Assembly: GCA_007570785.1 (NCBI GenBank)
Contig: ML660772.1
Location: 33,878,195-33,942,194, forward strand
Direction: 5' to 3'
Source: Antilocapra americana
Taxonomy: Eukaryota; Chordata; Mammalia; Artiodactyla; Antilocapridae
Length of the DNA: 64,000 nt
Shown here: positions 11,123 through 22,091 of the stretch, piece by piece
How the letters are laid out: every line of letters begins with the position of its first letter
How positions within the stretch are numbered: position 1 is the stretch's first letter
Notes under the pieces: generated by a model
Told to the model about the DNA's origin: nothing
The model's input: the letters and a program-made list of their open reading frames with translations, nothing else
The model's database searches: none
Made by a program: the position numbers and the translations under genes

Positions 11123-12512
11123 TAGATTACCAGCGCCACATCCTTGTTAATGTATACAGGAAGGGGGGACGAGACACAATGAAGAATAAGAAGCTTATTT
11201 GAAAGGGTATGGTACAGAACCTGCAAACATTACCTCTGTTTGCTTTTCATTATCAAGAATTTAGACACTTAACTGTAAGGAAGGCAAAGAAATATCCAGT
11301 ATAGTCACACACTGCTGCTAAAACTGTGTGTGTGTAACTATTAGGCAGGAGGAGAAATACATACTGAGGACTTAGTAATCTCTGTAACAAATGCTCTTCC
11401 TCCCAGTTTTAGCATCATTTTCAAGGTACTTCTTGGTTACTCAACAGCTTTCAGTAAAATGATTGTAGATTTGGTTTGTTGATATTACCCTGTGCCTTCA
11501 ACTTTGATATTTGATCCAGATTTTCGAAAATCGCATTTGCAATCCTGTTTCTTTCCTCAGCTCTATGTTTTTATAGAGACTTCTGATCTTTCTAATTTAT
11601 ACTAAAACATTTATGAGTGATAAGTGTGTGGTACTGAGTGACAGTGCTTAGCGATTTGCAAGCCTATAATTGAATAGTTTGTGTCTCTGTTTGCAAGAAG
11701 AATTAGCTCCTGTCTCTAGCAGGTTGTGCTGTTGAGAGGTCCAATAGGGAAGATAACTGAGAAGATGACAAGGAACACATGTGTTTCCTCTGTCCATGCC
11801 TGGATGCCTTCCCTTTGAAGGTTACTTTTGGTGTACTGTCAGTGACTGAACCAGGGCCCAGGGGAGCCACGTTTGAACAGCTGATTCACTTGCTGCATTG
11901 CCCTGATCTCATATACCCTCAGACTGTGTTGGCGGCCTGCTTGTCTGTCCATACTTTGTGATTCATTTATAATCATTGTACTCCTCGTGGCCAAGTGAAA
12001 ACATCTAGCACATAGCAGACATAAATGAGAGGACCTTCAGAACTGATATCTTTAATTAATATCATAACACTCCCCAGGTTCACATCTGAAGACCACATAA
12101 CACACAGTATTTTGATAATGAAATTCAGCTGGTACTTTCTATAATGGCTCTCCTTGGATAGAAGCCAAGTGGACTTAAGTTATACCAAATTTGATTATGT
12201 ACCAGGAGGTATTATCATGAAGCTTTAAATGTGCAATTCAGCTTCTGCACTTCTATTAGGAGAGCCAGAATTGATTTAATTTTGTGAAGGTCAAGGGGCA
12301 ACTGCAGTGGATGTGTGTGAGGGGGCTTGGATAGGGCGTTCAGCTTCCCTGTCATCATATACGTCATCAGTGATGATCCTCAAGCTTCCTCAGCCAATAG
12401 GATGAGGAGCCAGCAGTGAGTCCATGAGGAGGAATTGGTGAGAACACAGAATCCCTGGGGTGGACTTGATCTCCTGAGAGCTTCTCTCTTTGGCAGCAAC
12501 AGCCTAGTCTCT
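11123..12512. other. Unique DNA, no gene seen
   Basis: No repeat named. Open frames of 60-78 codons are without motifs. Confidence 0.5.
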
Positions 12513-12712
12513 GGGTCAGCAAACATTTTCTATAAATATCAGTGTTTTACTATTCCATATAATAAATATTTTAGGCTTTGTAGGTCCTAAGATCACCTTT
12601 ACAACTCAGCTTTGTCTTTATAGTAAGAGAACAGTCAGAGAAAATGTGAATGAATGTGGACACGTGCCAATAAAACTTTAATTTCTATACACAGGAATTT
12701 GAAGTTGCTACA
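12513..12712. mobile_element. Old hAT-like non-autonomous DNA transposon (MER class)
   Basis: 'gggtcagcaaacattttcta', 'aaatattttaggctttgtag' and 'ccaataaaactttaatttct' follow the order of a well-known mammalian MER DNA transposon consensus. I recognise the family text but not its exact name. A second fragment, opposite in orientation, may lie at 31401-31500. Confidence 0.55.
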
Positions 12713-12847
12713 CTTTTAGTATGCCATGAAATATTATTCTCCCTTTGATTTTTGTTTTCAACCAACTTACAAATGTTGGTTGGCAAAAACTATTTTGTTC
12801 CCAGGGCAAAGCCAACCCCTGTTCTGGTTTCTTCTTCATTTTAGTGA

Positions 12848-12965
12848 GCAATTATCCAGTGACTTCCTGTGCCAAGCACTGTTCTCAGTGATAAGAACAC
12901 TGCAGTGAAGAAACAGAAAAAACCCACTGTACCCACAGCGCTTACACTCTACATTCATCCACTGA
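12848..12965 (+). repeat. Ancient L2/MIR-class repeat fragment
   Basis: 'tgccaagcactgttctcagt', 'acactgcagtgaagaaacag' and 'gcgcttacactctacattca' resemble a mammalian-wide repeat of the LINE2 age class. Diverged, edges uncertain. Confidence 0.4.
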
Positions 12966-13233
12966 CACTGCTTATCAATCCAGAAAAGAGTAACCCGAAC
13001 AATGCTGGGTTATAGTGCGTGACACTGGTACAACATTTCAGGTTCAAATATTTGTTGAGCCACTAAGTAATTGCAGTGAGCATTCTTCAAGTTCAATTTT
13101 AAGTGTGTTCATTGTTTCTAACTTTATTATACTCCTTTGACATTATATTACATCTCATTTGTTCCTCATTCCTTTCACAGTGCCTGGCACAGAAGAGGGA
13201 TTCAAGTCCATATTTAATTGAAGCTAAGATGCT

Positions 13234-13536
13234 ATGGACTGCAAGGAGATCCAACCAGTCCATCCTAAAGGAGGTCAGTCCTGGGTGTTCATTGGAAGGA
13301 CTGATGTTGAAGCTGAAACTCCAGTACTTTGACCACTTAATGCGAAGAGCTGACTCATTGGAAAAGACCCTGATGCTGGGAAAGATTGAGGGCAGGAGGA
13401 GAAGGGGACAACAGAGGATGAGATGGTTGGATGGCATCACCGACTCAATGGACATGGGTTTGGGTGGACTCCGGGAGTTGGTGATGGACAGGGAGGCCTG
13501 GCGTGCTGCGGTTATTTTATGAAAAAAAAAAAAAAA
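13234..13536 (+). mobile_element. BovB fragment truncated at both ends, followed by an A-run
   Basis: Carries the last part of BovB ORF2, open for about 90 codons in frame (13220-13520; motifs [13 protein letters not shown] and [16 protein letters not shown]). It stops at 'gcgtgctgcggtt', before the usual 3' terminus and ACTGA repeats. A 15-base A-run at 13522-13536 follows. This is an odd end for BovB: either a deletion or retrotransposition of a prematurely terminated transcript. Confidence 0.85.
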
Positions 13537-14339
13537 CAAACCCAGCAACATTATTTTAAGAAAAAAGTTGCCAGTGAACTCTAGGATGGTCATCATTGTG
13601 AGAGGCACTTACATTTCAGAGATGTTCAAATGGGAAAAAAGAAATGTGAGATAGACTCCATGAAACAGGGTAAATGTTTCCTAAACCAACTGTGTCCCTA
13701 TCCTCCTTCATTCTGAAAATGGACAAGAGTAACTTATAGTGAGGCACAGCGAGAGCCAAAATCTAAACTGAGGGCTGTGTGAGGAACGTGACATGAGGTC
13801 GCCACCCTGCAATCTGGTGACTCTGCCGCCTCCGTGCTGGAGATGGAGATGCGTGTTCCCTCCTCACAGGCCCTGCTTGCCTTCCTGAAGGTTCCAGGAC
13901 TCTCTCATAGGCAGCCTTGCCTCCTTCTTGCCAGTCTGGTGGCGAGTGGTGCAGAAACGTTTTAATTAATGGTGAACTTCTCAAAGTTGAAGTGCAACAA
14001 TTATAGCCTAATTTTACTTTCGGCCTCATTTTCGTCATTTACATTCTCTCCTCCCTCCCCATTAGATGACTTCTTTCACAGTCTGTAAAGCTGTCTAATG
14101 GATCTGCTTTCGAAAAAAGGACATTGTTTCTCTCTCCAGCAATTAGAAGCTGCAGAGAGACAAAAGAGCTCTTCTGATAAATATCTCCAGAGAAGTCCTT
14201 CCAAAAGGCAGATGCCTCACTCTGGAGAATGATCCCTTTTTTTTTCTCTTCCCAGAAAGGTGCACACCTTCCCCATAACAACTGTTTGCACACAAGACTC
14301 TGAGAAAGTTCATAGCACACAACACAAGTACATCTGATA
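13537..14339. other. Unique DNA, no gene seen
   Basis: Slightly GC-richer than its surroundings near 13770-13930. Minus-strand open frames of about 90 codons have no domain and no splice context. Confidence 0.45.
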
Positions 14340-14870
14340 TGTAAGTGAAGTGATCTGTAGCGCTGCTAATTAGACCTAAATTCTTGATTTACTATTTATA
14401 AAACAAAATTGATTATTACTTCATCAACAACATTTAAAGCATCATTAAGAGAGGTCTGCTCCAGCAGCCTCAGGTTAAATTTTTTAACAAGCACTTTAGT
14501 TGCTAATCTGTGTTATTGCCAACATATGTAAACTTCCTAATGCTAATTGCATTCAGCTGTGAATCAAACAATGTCTAATTCTCTTCAGGATTAATTATGC
14601 ACATGTGCCGCCTGCATTCCTAAACATGGTTCTCATAAATAATAAGAGATATATCTAAGCAGATGGGATTTTTCCAACTAAATGATCTGTTTACCATGAA
14701 TAAAACACATGACACATACTAGACTTCAAATGCAGAGTCACTGCAACTTCAAATATTTTTAGCATTAATAATGATCCCAACAATCGTTGGCACGACTACA
14801 TTTTTTGAACAACCTAGCAGCAAACAGTGTTTGTTCACATGCTATATTTATCTCTTACAACATTAAAAAA
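14340..14870. other. Candidate conserved non-coding element
   Basis: 530 bp free of recognisable repeats, AT-rich but complex. It is dense in homeodomain/POU-like cores (TAATTA, GCTAATTGCATT near 14542, GGATTAATTATGCA near 14588), an E-box CAGCTG at 14554-14559 and CACATGTG near 14600. This texture is typical of developmental enhancers in gene deserts. Conservation cannot be judged from one sequence. Confidence 0.3.
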
Positions 14871-15574
14871 AAAAAAATTTTGAACAGAGAACCAGAAACA
14901 GGGTAGTTTATTTTATGCACTGACTGGGTGAAGATAATTGTACACTGTAAAGATTCAAAGTCTACCAGTCTACCTTCCCCAGGGAGTTCTGTTTAAATGG
15001 ACTTGGTAATTAAGCTGACAAAACGTTACACATTTGTCTCACTTCCTAGAACAGAACAGGTTGGTGAGCATCTTTCCTAGCATTACAGGGCTAGAATCAT
15101 TTCAATAGTTTCATTCGGTTCTTTGTTCTAGCAACAAAAATAATTTTGAAAGAAAGTGTACTTCCGTAAAGAAAAAAAGAGGAGAAAGAAATACAGGAAA
15201 ATGTATAGAATTGTTTGTAATCTACCCTATTTCTATGGGGCTTTTTTTGCTCATTTACATAGTGTCCCATAGTATCTGCATATTAATGTGAACCAAAGTT
15301 GAACTGGAAAGCTTTGATATTCCAGAGAAGATTAGAATATTTTCAAGGAGGGAAATCCTTAGCAGCTTCTTTTAAGAAAGGCTGAAAACTTAATACCAAA
15401 CCTGGCACTTTCTCTCCTGCTCTTATATCCTTTCTATCTCATGGTGACCAAAAATGGTCATTCTTATCGATGACCATTTTTACTGGGTTTCGCTAGGTAG
15501 CTAAGCTGATTGATAAATTATTTAAATTATGGCTCTAAAGCTAATATAAATTTATGTAAACTCAGAATACAAAA
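14871..15574. other. Unique DNA with a perfect hairpin
   Basis: No gene. Contains the inverted repeat at 15450-15481, described separately. Confidence 0.45.
15450..15481. repeat. Perfect 12-bp inverted repeat, 8-nt loop
   Basis: aaaaatggtcat (15450-15461) pairs exactly with atgaccattttt (15470-15481) across the loop tcttatcg. A further tgacca lies just upstream at 15445-15450. The stem is too short for a typical microRNA precursor, and no extended pairing is visible in the flanks. Confidence 0.8.
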
Positions 15575-15790
15575 AGACTCAAGTTTGAATCATGTCTCTA
15601 CTACTTGAAAGCAGCATGAACATAAAATTTACTTAAATTCATCATGAAATTTCTTTTCTTCACCTCAAACACAGAAAACCATCACTTCCTTTATAGGCTG
15701 TTGTGAGCATCTGTAAAGATAATCTCAGTTCCTAGGTCTAGCTGGTTGAAGGTCTTCAGCTAATGTTAATTTTTTCCTCTTCTCATTCCC
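15575..15790 (+). repeat. MIR SINE
   Basis: Diverged MIR core order: 'tcaagtttgaatcatgtctc', 'acttgaaagc', 'aaatttacttaaattcatca', 'ggctgttgtgagcatctgta' and a terminal 'ctaatgtta'. Ancient, non-coding. Confidence 0.55.
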
Positions 15791-16440
15791 CAACATACTA
15801 TTTAACTCTGAGCATTACCAAGCAGACCCTTAACCAAAAAAGGATCTATGGAATGTTCAGTGGCAGATAGAATGAGCAAGAGGAGACTCTTCTGGCCCCT
15901 TTCAACCTTCCCATAGTCTACTGTTTCCTACTTGACCTGTACAAAACCTCCTTTGTCCTAGATTATACAATTTTTAGTGTGATCACAGTCCACACATTGC
16001 TTAAAAGCACAAAATTTGTGCTTCTACTGGTGAAATAATGTAACAATGCCATATGTTTCACAGGAACATTTAACAACATGACAGACAATACAGTGATAAA
16101 TAAAAACACTGGATCAAATATTGTTTTCAGTCATCAAACCTGACAAATTAGGTTAATGGACCTTGTGGCAATGACTATCTTGAATCCTGCTTACAATCAA
16201 ACATTTTTGCCTAAGAAATCAGCCAAAGCCCTTCCTTATGGTTTTAAGAAGACATCCTTGGATTCTGAAGGAGCTGCATCTCATATTGCTGCTTTGGAGG
16301 TGATGGTATGAATGTGGTTAAAGGCAGAAATAGAATGTAGAGGAAAGTGTTCTTTGGCACAAACCGTTTTGTCTCAGACCTTTCACACATCCTCACCTCT
16401 CCACATCATTTATATTGCACTGAGACTCCTACTTCTCATC
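15791..16440. other. Unique DNA, no gene seen
   Basis: Flank of the BovB insertion. The left TSD of that element begins at 16441. No other repeat or gene recognised. Confidence 0.45.
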
Positions 16441-16451
16441 TCCATCCTCCT

Positions 16452-19288
16452 CAGTTCAGTTCAGTTACTAACTTGTGTCTGACTCTTTATGACCCCATGA
16501 ACTGCAGCACACAAGACTTCCCTGTCCATCACCAACTCCTGGAGCTTGCTCAAACCCATGTCGATCAAGCCGGTGATGCCATCCAACCATCTCATCCTCT
16601 GTCATCCCCTTTTCCTCCTGTTTTCAATCTTTCCCAGCATCAGGGTGCTTTCCAGTGAGTCAGTTCTTTGCATCAGGCGCCAAACTACTGGAGCTTCAGC
16701 TTCAGCATCAGTCCTTCCAATGAAAATTCAGGACTGATCTCCTTTAGGATGGACTGGTTGGCTCTCCTTGCAGTCCAAGGGACTTAAGAGTCTTCTCCAA
16801 CACCACAGTTCAAAAGCATCAGTTCTTCAGCCCTCAGCTTTCCTTTTAGTTCAACTCTCACATCCACAAATGACTACTGAAAAAATCATAGCTTTGACTA
16901 GATGGGCCTTTGTTGGCAAAGTAATTTCTCTATCTAATATGCTCTCTAGGTTGGTCAAAGCTTTTATTCCGAGGAGCAATTGTCTTTTAATTTCATGGCT
17001 GTAATTACCATCTGTCATGATTTTGGAGCCCCCCAAGATAAAGTGTGACACTGTTTTCCTTGCTTCTCCATCTATTTTCCATGAAGTGATGGGATCACAT
17101 GCCATGTTCTTAGTTTTCTTAATATTGAGTTTTAAACCAGATTTTTCCCTCTCTTCTTTCACTTTCATCAAGAGTATCTTTAGTTTCTCTTCACTTTGTG
17201 TCATAAGGATTTTGTCTTCTGCATATCTGAGGTTATTGGTATTTCTCCTGACAGTCTTGATTCCAGCTTGTGCTTCATCCAGCTCAGCGTTTTGCATGAT
17301 GTACTCTGTATATAAGTTAAATAAGCAGGGTGAAAATATACGACCTTGACGTACTCCTTTCCCAATTTGGAACCAGTCTGTAGTTCCATGCCTGGTTCTA
17401 ACTGTTGCTTCTTGACCTGCATACAGATTTCTCAGGAGACAGGCAAGGTGGTCTGGTATTCCCATTTCTTTAAGAATTTTCCATGGTTTGTGGTGATCCA
17501 CACATTCAAAGGCTTTGGTGAAGTCAATAAAGAAGTAGATTTGTTCTGGGAAGTCTCTTGCTTTTTCAGTGATCCAATGGATGTTGGCAATTTGATCTCT
17601 GGTTCCTCTGCCTTTTCTAAATCCAGCTTGAACATCCGGAAGTTCTCAGTTCATGTATGGTTGAAGCCTACGTTAGAGAATTTTCAGCATTATTTTCGTA
17701 GCATGTGAGATGAGTGCAACTGTGCAGTAGTTTGACCATTCTTTGGCATTGCCTTTCTTTGGGATTGGAATGAAAACTGACCTTTTCCAGTCCTGTGGCA
17801 ACTACTGGGTTTTCCAAATATGCTGACATATTGAGTGAAGCTCTTTAAACAGCATCAACTATTAGGACTTGAAATAACTCGGCTGGAATTCCATCACCTC
17901 CACTAGCTTGGTTCGTAGTGATGCTTCCTAAGGCCCACTTGACTTTGCATTCAAGGATGTCTGGCTCTAGATGAGTAATAACATCATCGTGGTTATCTGG
18001 ATCATGACGATCTTTTCTGTACAGTTCTGTGTATTCTTGCCACCTCTTCTTAATGGCATTTGCTTCTGTTAGTTCCATACCATTTCTGTCCTTTATTTTG
18101 CTCATCTTTGCATGAAATGTTCCTTGATATCTCTAATTTTCTTGAAGGGATCTCTAGTCTTCCCCATTCTATTGTTTTCCTCTAAGTCTTTGCATAGATC
18201 ACCGAGGAAGACTTTCTTTTCTCTCTTTGCTATTCTTTGAAACTCTGCATTCAAATGGGTATATCTTTTCATTTCTCCTTTGCCTTTACCTTCTCTTTTT
18301 TTCTCACCTATCTGGAATGCCTCCTTAGACAACCATTTTGCCTTTTTGCAGTTCTTTTTCTTGTCCATGGTCTTGATCCCTGTCTCCCGCACAATGTCAC
18401 GAACATCCATCCATAGTTCTCAGGCACTCTGTCTATCAGATCTAATCCCATGAATCTATTTGTCACTTCCACTGTAAAATCTTAAGGGATTTGATTTAGG
18501 TCATATCTGAATGGTCCAGTGGTTTTCCCTACTTTCTTCAATTTAGATCTGAATTTGGCAATAAGGAGTTCATGATCTGAACCGCAGTAAGCTCCTGGTC
18601 TTTTTTTGCTTACTGTATAGAGCTTCTCCATCTTTGGCTGCAAAGAATATAATCAGTCTTATTTCAGTGTTGGCCATCTGGTGATGTCTATGTGTAGAGT
18701 CTTCTCTTGTTTGCTATGACCAGTGCATTCTCTTGGCAAAACTCTAGTAGCTTTTGCCCTGCTTCATTTTTTTTTTCAAGGTCAAACTTGCCTGTTATTC
18801 TAGGTATCTCTTGAATTTCTACTTTTGCATTACAGTCCCCTATAATGAAAAGGATATCCTTTTTTTTTCTTTTTGGTGTTAGTTAAATGGTCTTTAGGCC
18901 ATCATAGAGCTGTTAAACTTCAGCTTCTTCAGCATTACTGGTTGGTGCATATACTTGGATTAATGTGGTATTGAATGGTTTGCCTTAGAAATGAACAGAG
19001 TTCTTTCCGTCGCTTTGAGATTGCACCCAAGTACTGCACTTTAGATTCTTCTGTTGACTATGAGGGCTACTCAATTTCTTATAAGGAATTCTTGCCCACA
19101 GTAGTAGATATAATGGTCATCTGAGTTAAATTTGCCCATTCCAGTCCACTTAATTCACTGATTCCTAAAACATCGATGTTCACTCTTGCCATTTCCCATT
19201 TGACCACTTCCAGTTTTCCTTGATTCGTGAACCTAATATTTGAGTGCAATATTGCAGGTTCGATGCAATTCCAGTTTCCTACGCATAA
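16452..19288 (-). mobile_element. BovB LINE, 2.8 kb, slightly 5'-truncated
   Basis: Minus-strand BovB (RTE clade). Its 3' end at 16452 shows the complement of the ACTGA repeats ('cagttcagttcagtta'). The 5' end at 19288 lies just upstream of the ORF2 start. An exact 11-bp TSD, tccatcctcct, at 16441-16451 and 19289-19299 shows this is one insertion event. About 30 bases of extra sequence appear near 19240-19270 compared with the text expected from other copies. ORF2 is broken into many frames. Confidence 0.93.
16480..19245 (-). pseudogene. BovB ORF2 (endonuclease-reverse transcriptase), decayed
   Basis: In an intact BovB this protein nicks the target with an N-terminal APE-like endonuclease and then reverse transcribes its RNA. 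Here the N-terminal start 'NQGKLEVVKWEMARVNIDVL' is readable at about 19245-19186. The endonuclease region (about 18400-19100) is badly broken, and frames continue at 18102-18410, 17845-18105, 17432-17635 and 16851-17501. The last holds the RT palm with IGKGVRQGRIFSPCLF; the catalytic YADD is changed to YAED at 17214-17228. Frameshifts and stops make it non-functional. Confidence 0.9.
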
Positions 19289-19587
19289 TCCATCCTCCTG
19301 GTGTTGGACCATTTTCACATTCAAAATGTGACTCAGATTAATTAGCAACTGACTTTTCAGATTTTTCAAGTATCATCTGTCTCTCTGTCTATTTTCTCCT
19401 TAGTCAATATTCCAGACTGAGATTTCACTCAAATATCCACTAGAAACCAAAACTAAAACAAAGTAAAAATGAAACAAAACAAAACAAAAATCTGGACTTC
19501 GTCCTGCCAGTATTTTCCTTTACCTGCCAATAATTTCAGTATAGTTATCATTCATATTTTTAAAAAAGGCATTCATGATATTGAGAC

Positions 19588-20548
19588 TTTGTTTGTTTGT
19601 TTGTTTTTTGGTGTTTTTCTTTTCTTTTTTTTTTTTTATTAGTTTTGCCATACAATGACATGATATCGCCATGGGTTTACATATGCTCCCCCTCCAGAAC
19701 CCCCCTCCCTCCTCCCTCCCCCCTCCCTCCCCCCGGGAAATCTCGGTGCACCAGCCCCGAGCATCAATCCTGGGCTGGTGATTGATTTCACATATGATAA
19801 TTAACATGTTTCAATGCCATTCTCCCATATCATCCCACCCTTGCCCTCATCCACAGAGTCCACGAGTCTGTTCTATACATCTGCGTTCCTTTTGCTGTCT
19901 CGCATGCTGGGTTCTCGTTACCATCTTTCTAAATTCCATATATATGCGTTAGAATACTGTATTGTTGTTTTCCCTTCTGGCTTACTTCACTCTGGATAAT
20001 AGGCTCCAGTTCCGTCCACCTGAGTAGAACTGATTCAAATGAATTCTTTTTTTAATGCTGAGTAATATTCCATTGTGTGTATGTACCACAGCTTTCTTAT
20101 CCATTCGTCAGTTGATGGGCATCTAGGTTGCTTCCACGTCCTGGCTATTGTAAACAATGCGGCGATGAACACTGGGGTACACGTGTCTCTTTCAATTCTG
20201 GTTTCCTCGGTGTGTATGCCCAGCAGTGGGATTGCTGGGTCATATGGCAGGTCTATTTGCAGTTTTTTAAGGAACCTCCACACTGTTTTCCATACTGGCT
20301 GTACTAGTTTGCATTCCCACCAACAGTGTAAGAGAGTTCCCTTTTCTCCACATCCTCTCCAGCATTTATTGCTTGTAGATTTTTGGATTGCAGCCATTCT
20401 GACTGGTGTAAAGTGGTACCTCATTGTGGTTATGATTTGCATTTCTCTGATAATGAGTGATGTTCAGCATCTTTTCATGTGTTTGTTAAAAAATATGGAA
20501 TGCTTCACGAATTTGCGTATCCTTGCAGGCCATGCTAATCTTCTCTGC

Positions 20549-20582
<34 letters not shown>

Positions 20583-20588
20583 GAGCAC
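19588..20588 (-). mobile_element. Chimeric U6 snRNA-L1 retrocopy
   Basis: On the minus strand the element begins exactly at the first base of a U6 snRNA copy (20588) and runs through U6 to its T-run. At 20487/20488 it switches directly into L1 ORF2 near 'aacaaacacatgaaaaga', then continues to the L1 3' UTR and an A/AAAC-rich tail (19588-19640). An exact 9-bp duplication, tattgagac, flanks the whole object at 19579-19587 and 20589-20597. The right copy extends to a TTT/AAAA-type L1 endonuclease site. One TSD around both parts indicates a single integration, consistent with template switching from L1 RNA to U6 RNA during target-primed reverse transcription. Confidence 0.93.
20488..20588 (-). 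pseudogene. RNU6: U6 snRNA pseudogene (5' part of the U6-L1 chimera)
   Basis: About 101 bp matching U6 from nucleotide 1 (GTGCTCGCTTCGGCAGCACA) through the ACAGAGA-box region (here GCAGAGAAGATTAGCATGG) to the 3' end 'CATTCCATATTTTTT'. Two short internal losses affect the GGCCCCTGCGC and GGATGACACGC regions, removing about 7 bases of the ISL/3' domain. The minus-strand upstream sequence shows no convincing PSE/TATA arrangement for a pol III U6 promoter, so it is not expected to be transcribed as snRNA. Confidence 0.95.
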
Positions 20589-20699
20589 TATTGAGACATT
20601 TTTAAAGTGCAATTACATGCAATAGTTACAGTTCCCAAGTCAAGAAAGTATTTCAGTTTTTCAGCAATTTAAAACTAAATAGTTATGAATTTCACACTA

Positions 20700-20835
20700 C
20701 TTTAGTTTCATTTGTAAAATGGAGACAAAATTTGTAAATATCTTTGGAGAGCTAAATAAAATAGTAATTGTAAATGCTTAGAATAGTGTGTGGCAACAAG
20801 TGCTTAATAATTGTTTTATTCTGTTATTATAACTA
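20700..20835 (+). repeat. MIR SINE 3' portion
   Basis: 'catttgtaaaatggagacaa', 'aaatgcttagaatagtgtgt' and 'aagtgcttaataattgtttt' follow the MIR consensus order in plus orientation. Diverged. Confidence 0.65.
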
Positions 20836-21665
20836 ATAACTTACAAATTCAAGTAACCCAAACCCTGCCATACTTTTTTGACCTTAATATGACTTTCTCA
20901 TTAATCATGAATTTCAGTTAATAACCTCAGAACTAAATATTGCATATGGATTTTTAAAAATCTAGGTGTCCTTAAAATTGAAAAGCAACCACAAACACAA
21001 AAGGAAGAAAGGAATAAGATACTGGATTAATGAAGGAAATGATGCTATTGGAGACTCTATCGGCTACACAATACATCTGCCCCAGGCGCTGAGCTCAAGG
21101 GTGTTTTTATGTTTTCTTCCATCACTTTTCTCTGGGTTTATGCCCACATGTAAATGCAAGCTCAGTCCATTCTCCTCTCCATTAGTGTCTTGACAGACTT
21201 GATAAGGCTATTCATGCTGTTCCCTAGAGTTTAATAATTGCCAAAAGATGCATTAAATGATAACACTGATTGTGAAGTACTTTAAGTCACTCAATTCTCT
21301 CATTTTTTAACAATTAATTTCATATCCTTCCAAAAACAATTTCAACTGCTTGGCACAGAGCATATAGTACTTAATATTTTACTGACATTTAAACAAGTCT
21401 AAATTTGCTGGTTTCATTAAATAGCTTTACACTAAAATTCATTTAATTTCAAAAACGTATGTTTGGCAACGAACATGCTATCTTATGTAACATAAAGGGT
21501 ACATGGATAGTAGGCTGTGGTCCAAACATATTAGATATCTCGCTAATGGATGCTGGAGAAATTTCTGCTCTCTAATATCAAAATTATAAGTCTGCGGACT
21601 TGAAAATAAAAATGAACTTAGATGAGAAAAACTAATTTCTATATGGCCTATTTGAAATATAAAAA
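20836..21665. other. Unique DNA, no gene seen
   Basis: No recognisable repeat. A 75-codon open frame (20966-21193) has no domain. Confidence 0.45.
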
Positions 21666-22091
21666 GGACGGAACTGGAGCCTATTATCCAGAGTGAAGTA
21701 AGCCAGAAGGGAAAACAACAATACAGTATTCTAACGCATATATATGGAATTTAGAAAGATGGTAACGAGAACCCAGCATTCGAGACAGCAAAAGGAACGC
21801 AGATGTATAGAACAGACTCGTGGACTCTGTGGAAGAGGGCAAGGGTGGGATGATATGGGAGAATGGCATTGAAACATGTTAATTATCATATGTGAAATCA
21901 ATCACCAGCCCAGGATTGATGCTCGGGGCTGGTGCACCAAGATGTCCCAGGGGGAGGGAATCGGGAGAGTGGAGGGAATCTGGAGGGAGGAGGGAGGGGG
22001 GTTCTGGAGGGGGAGCATATGTAAACCCATGTTGGTTGCATGTCATTGCATGGCAAAACCAACACAATAAAGAAAATTAAAAAAAAAAAAG
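21666..22091 (+). mobile_element. Young L1 3' end, strongly 5'-truncated
   Basis: Starts at 'ggacggaactggagcctatt' in the last part of ORF2 and ends with 'aataaagaaaatt' plus an A-run. The 3' UTR G-rich block is longer than in the 5.7-kb copy because 'ggagggaatc' is repeated (about 21953-22015). No clear TSD found. Nearly identical in text to the L1 pieces at 19.8-20.0 and 51.8-52.2 kb. Confidence 0.92.

Noticed and set aside
16452..19288. Intact, active BovB
   Set aside because: Although it has exact TSDs and good length, ORF2 is broken repeatedly and the catalytic aspartate pair is changed (YAED).
20488..20588. Functional U6 snRNA gene
   Set aside because: Internal deletions in the 3' domain, no visible PSE/TATA promoter arrangement upstream, and fusion to L1 inside one TSD mark it as a retro-pseudogene.
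20075..20605. 176-codon plus-strand open frame
   Set aside because: It is the antisense of L1 ORF2 and U6 and has no coding meaning. The same holds for 51207-51749 and other mirror frames over L1 and BovB.
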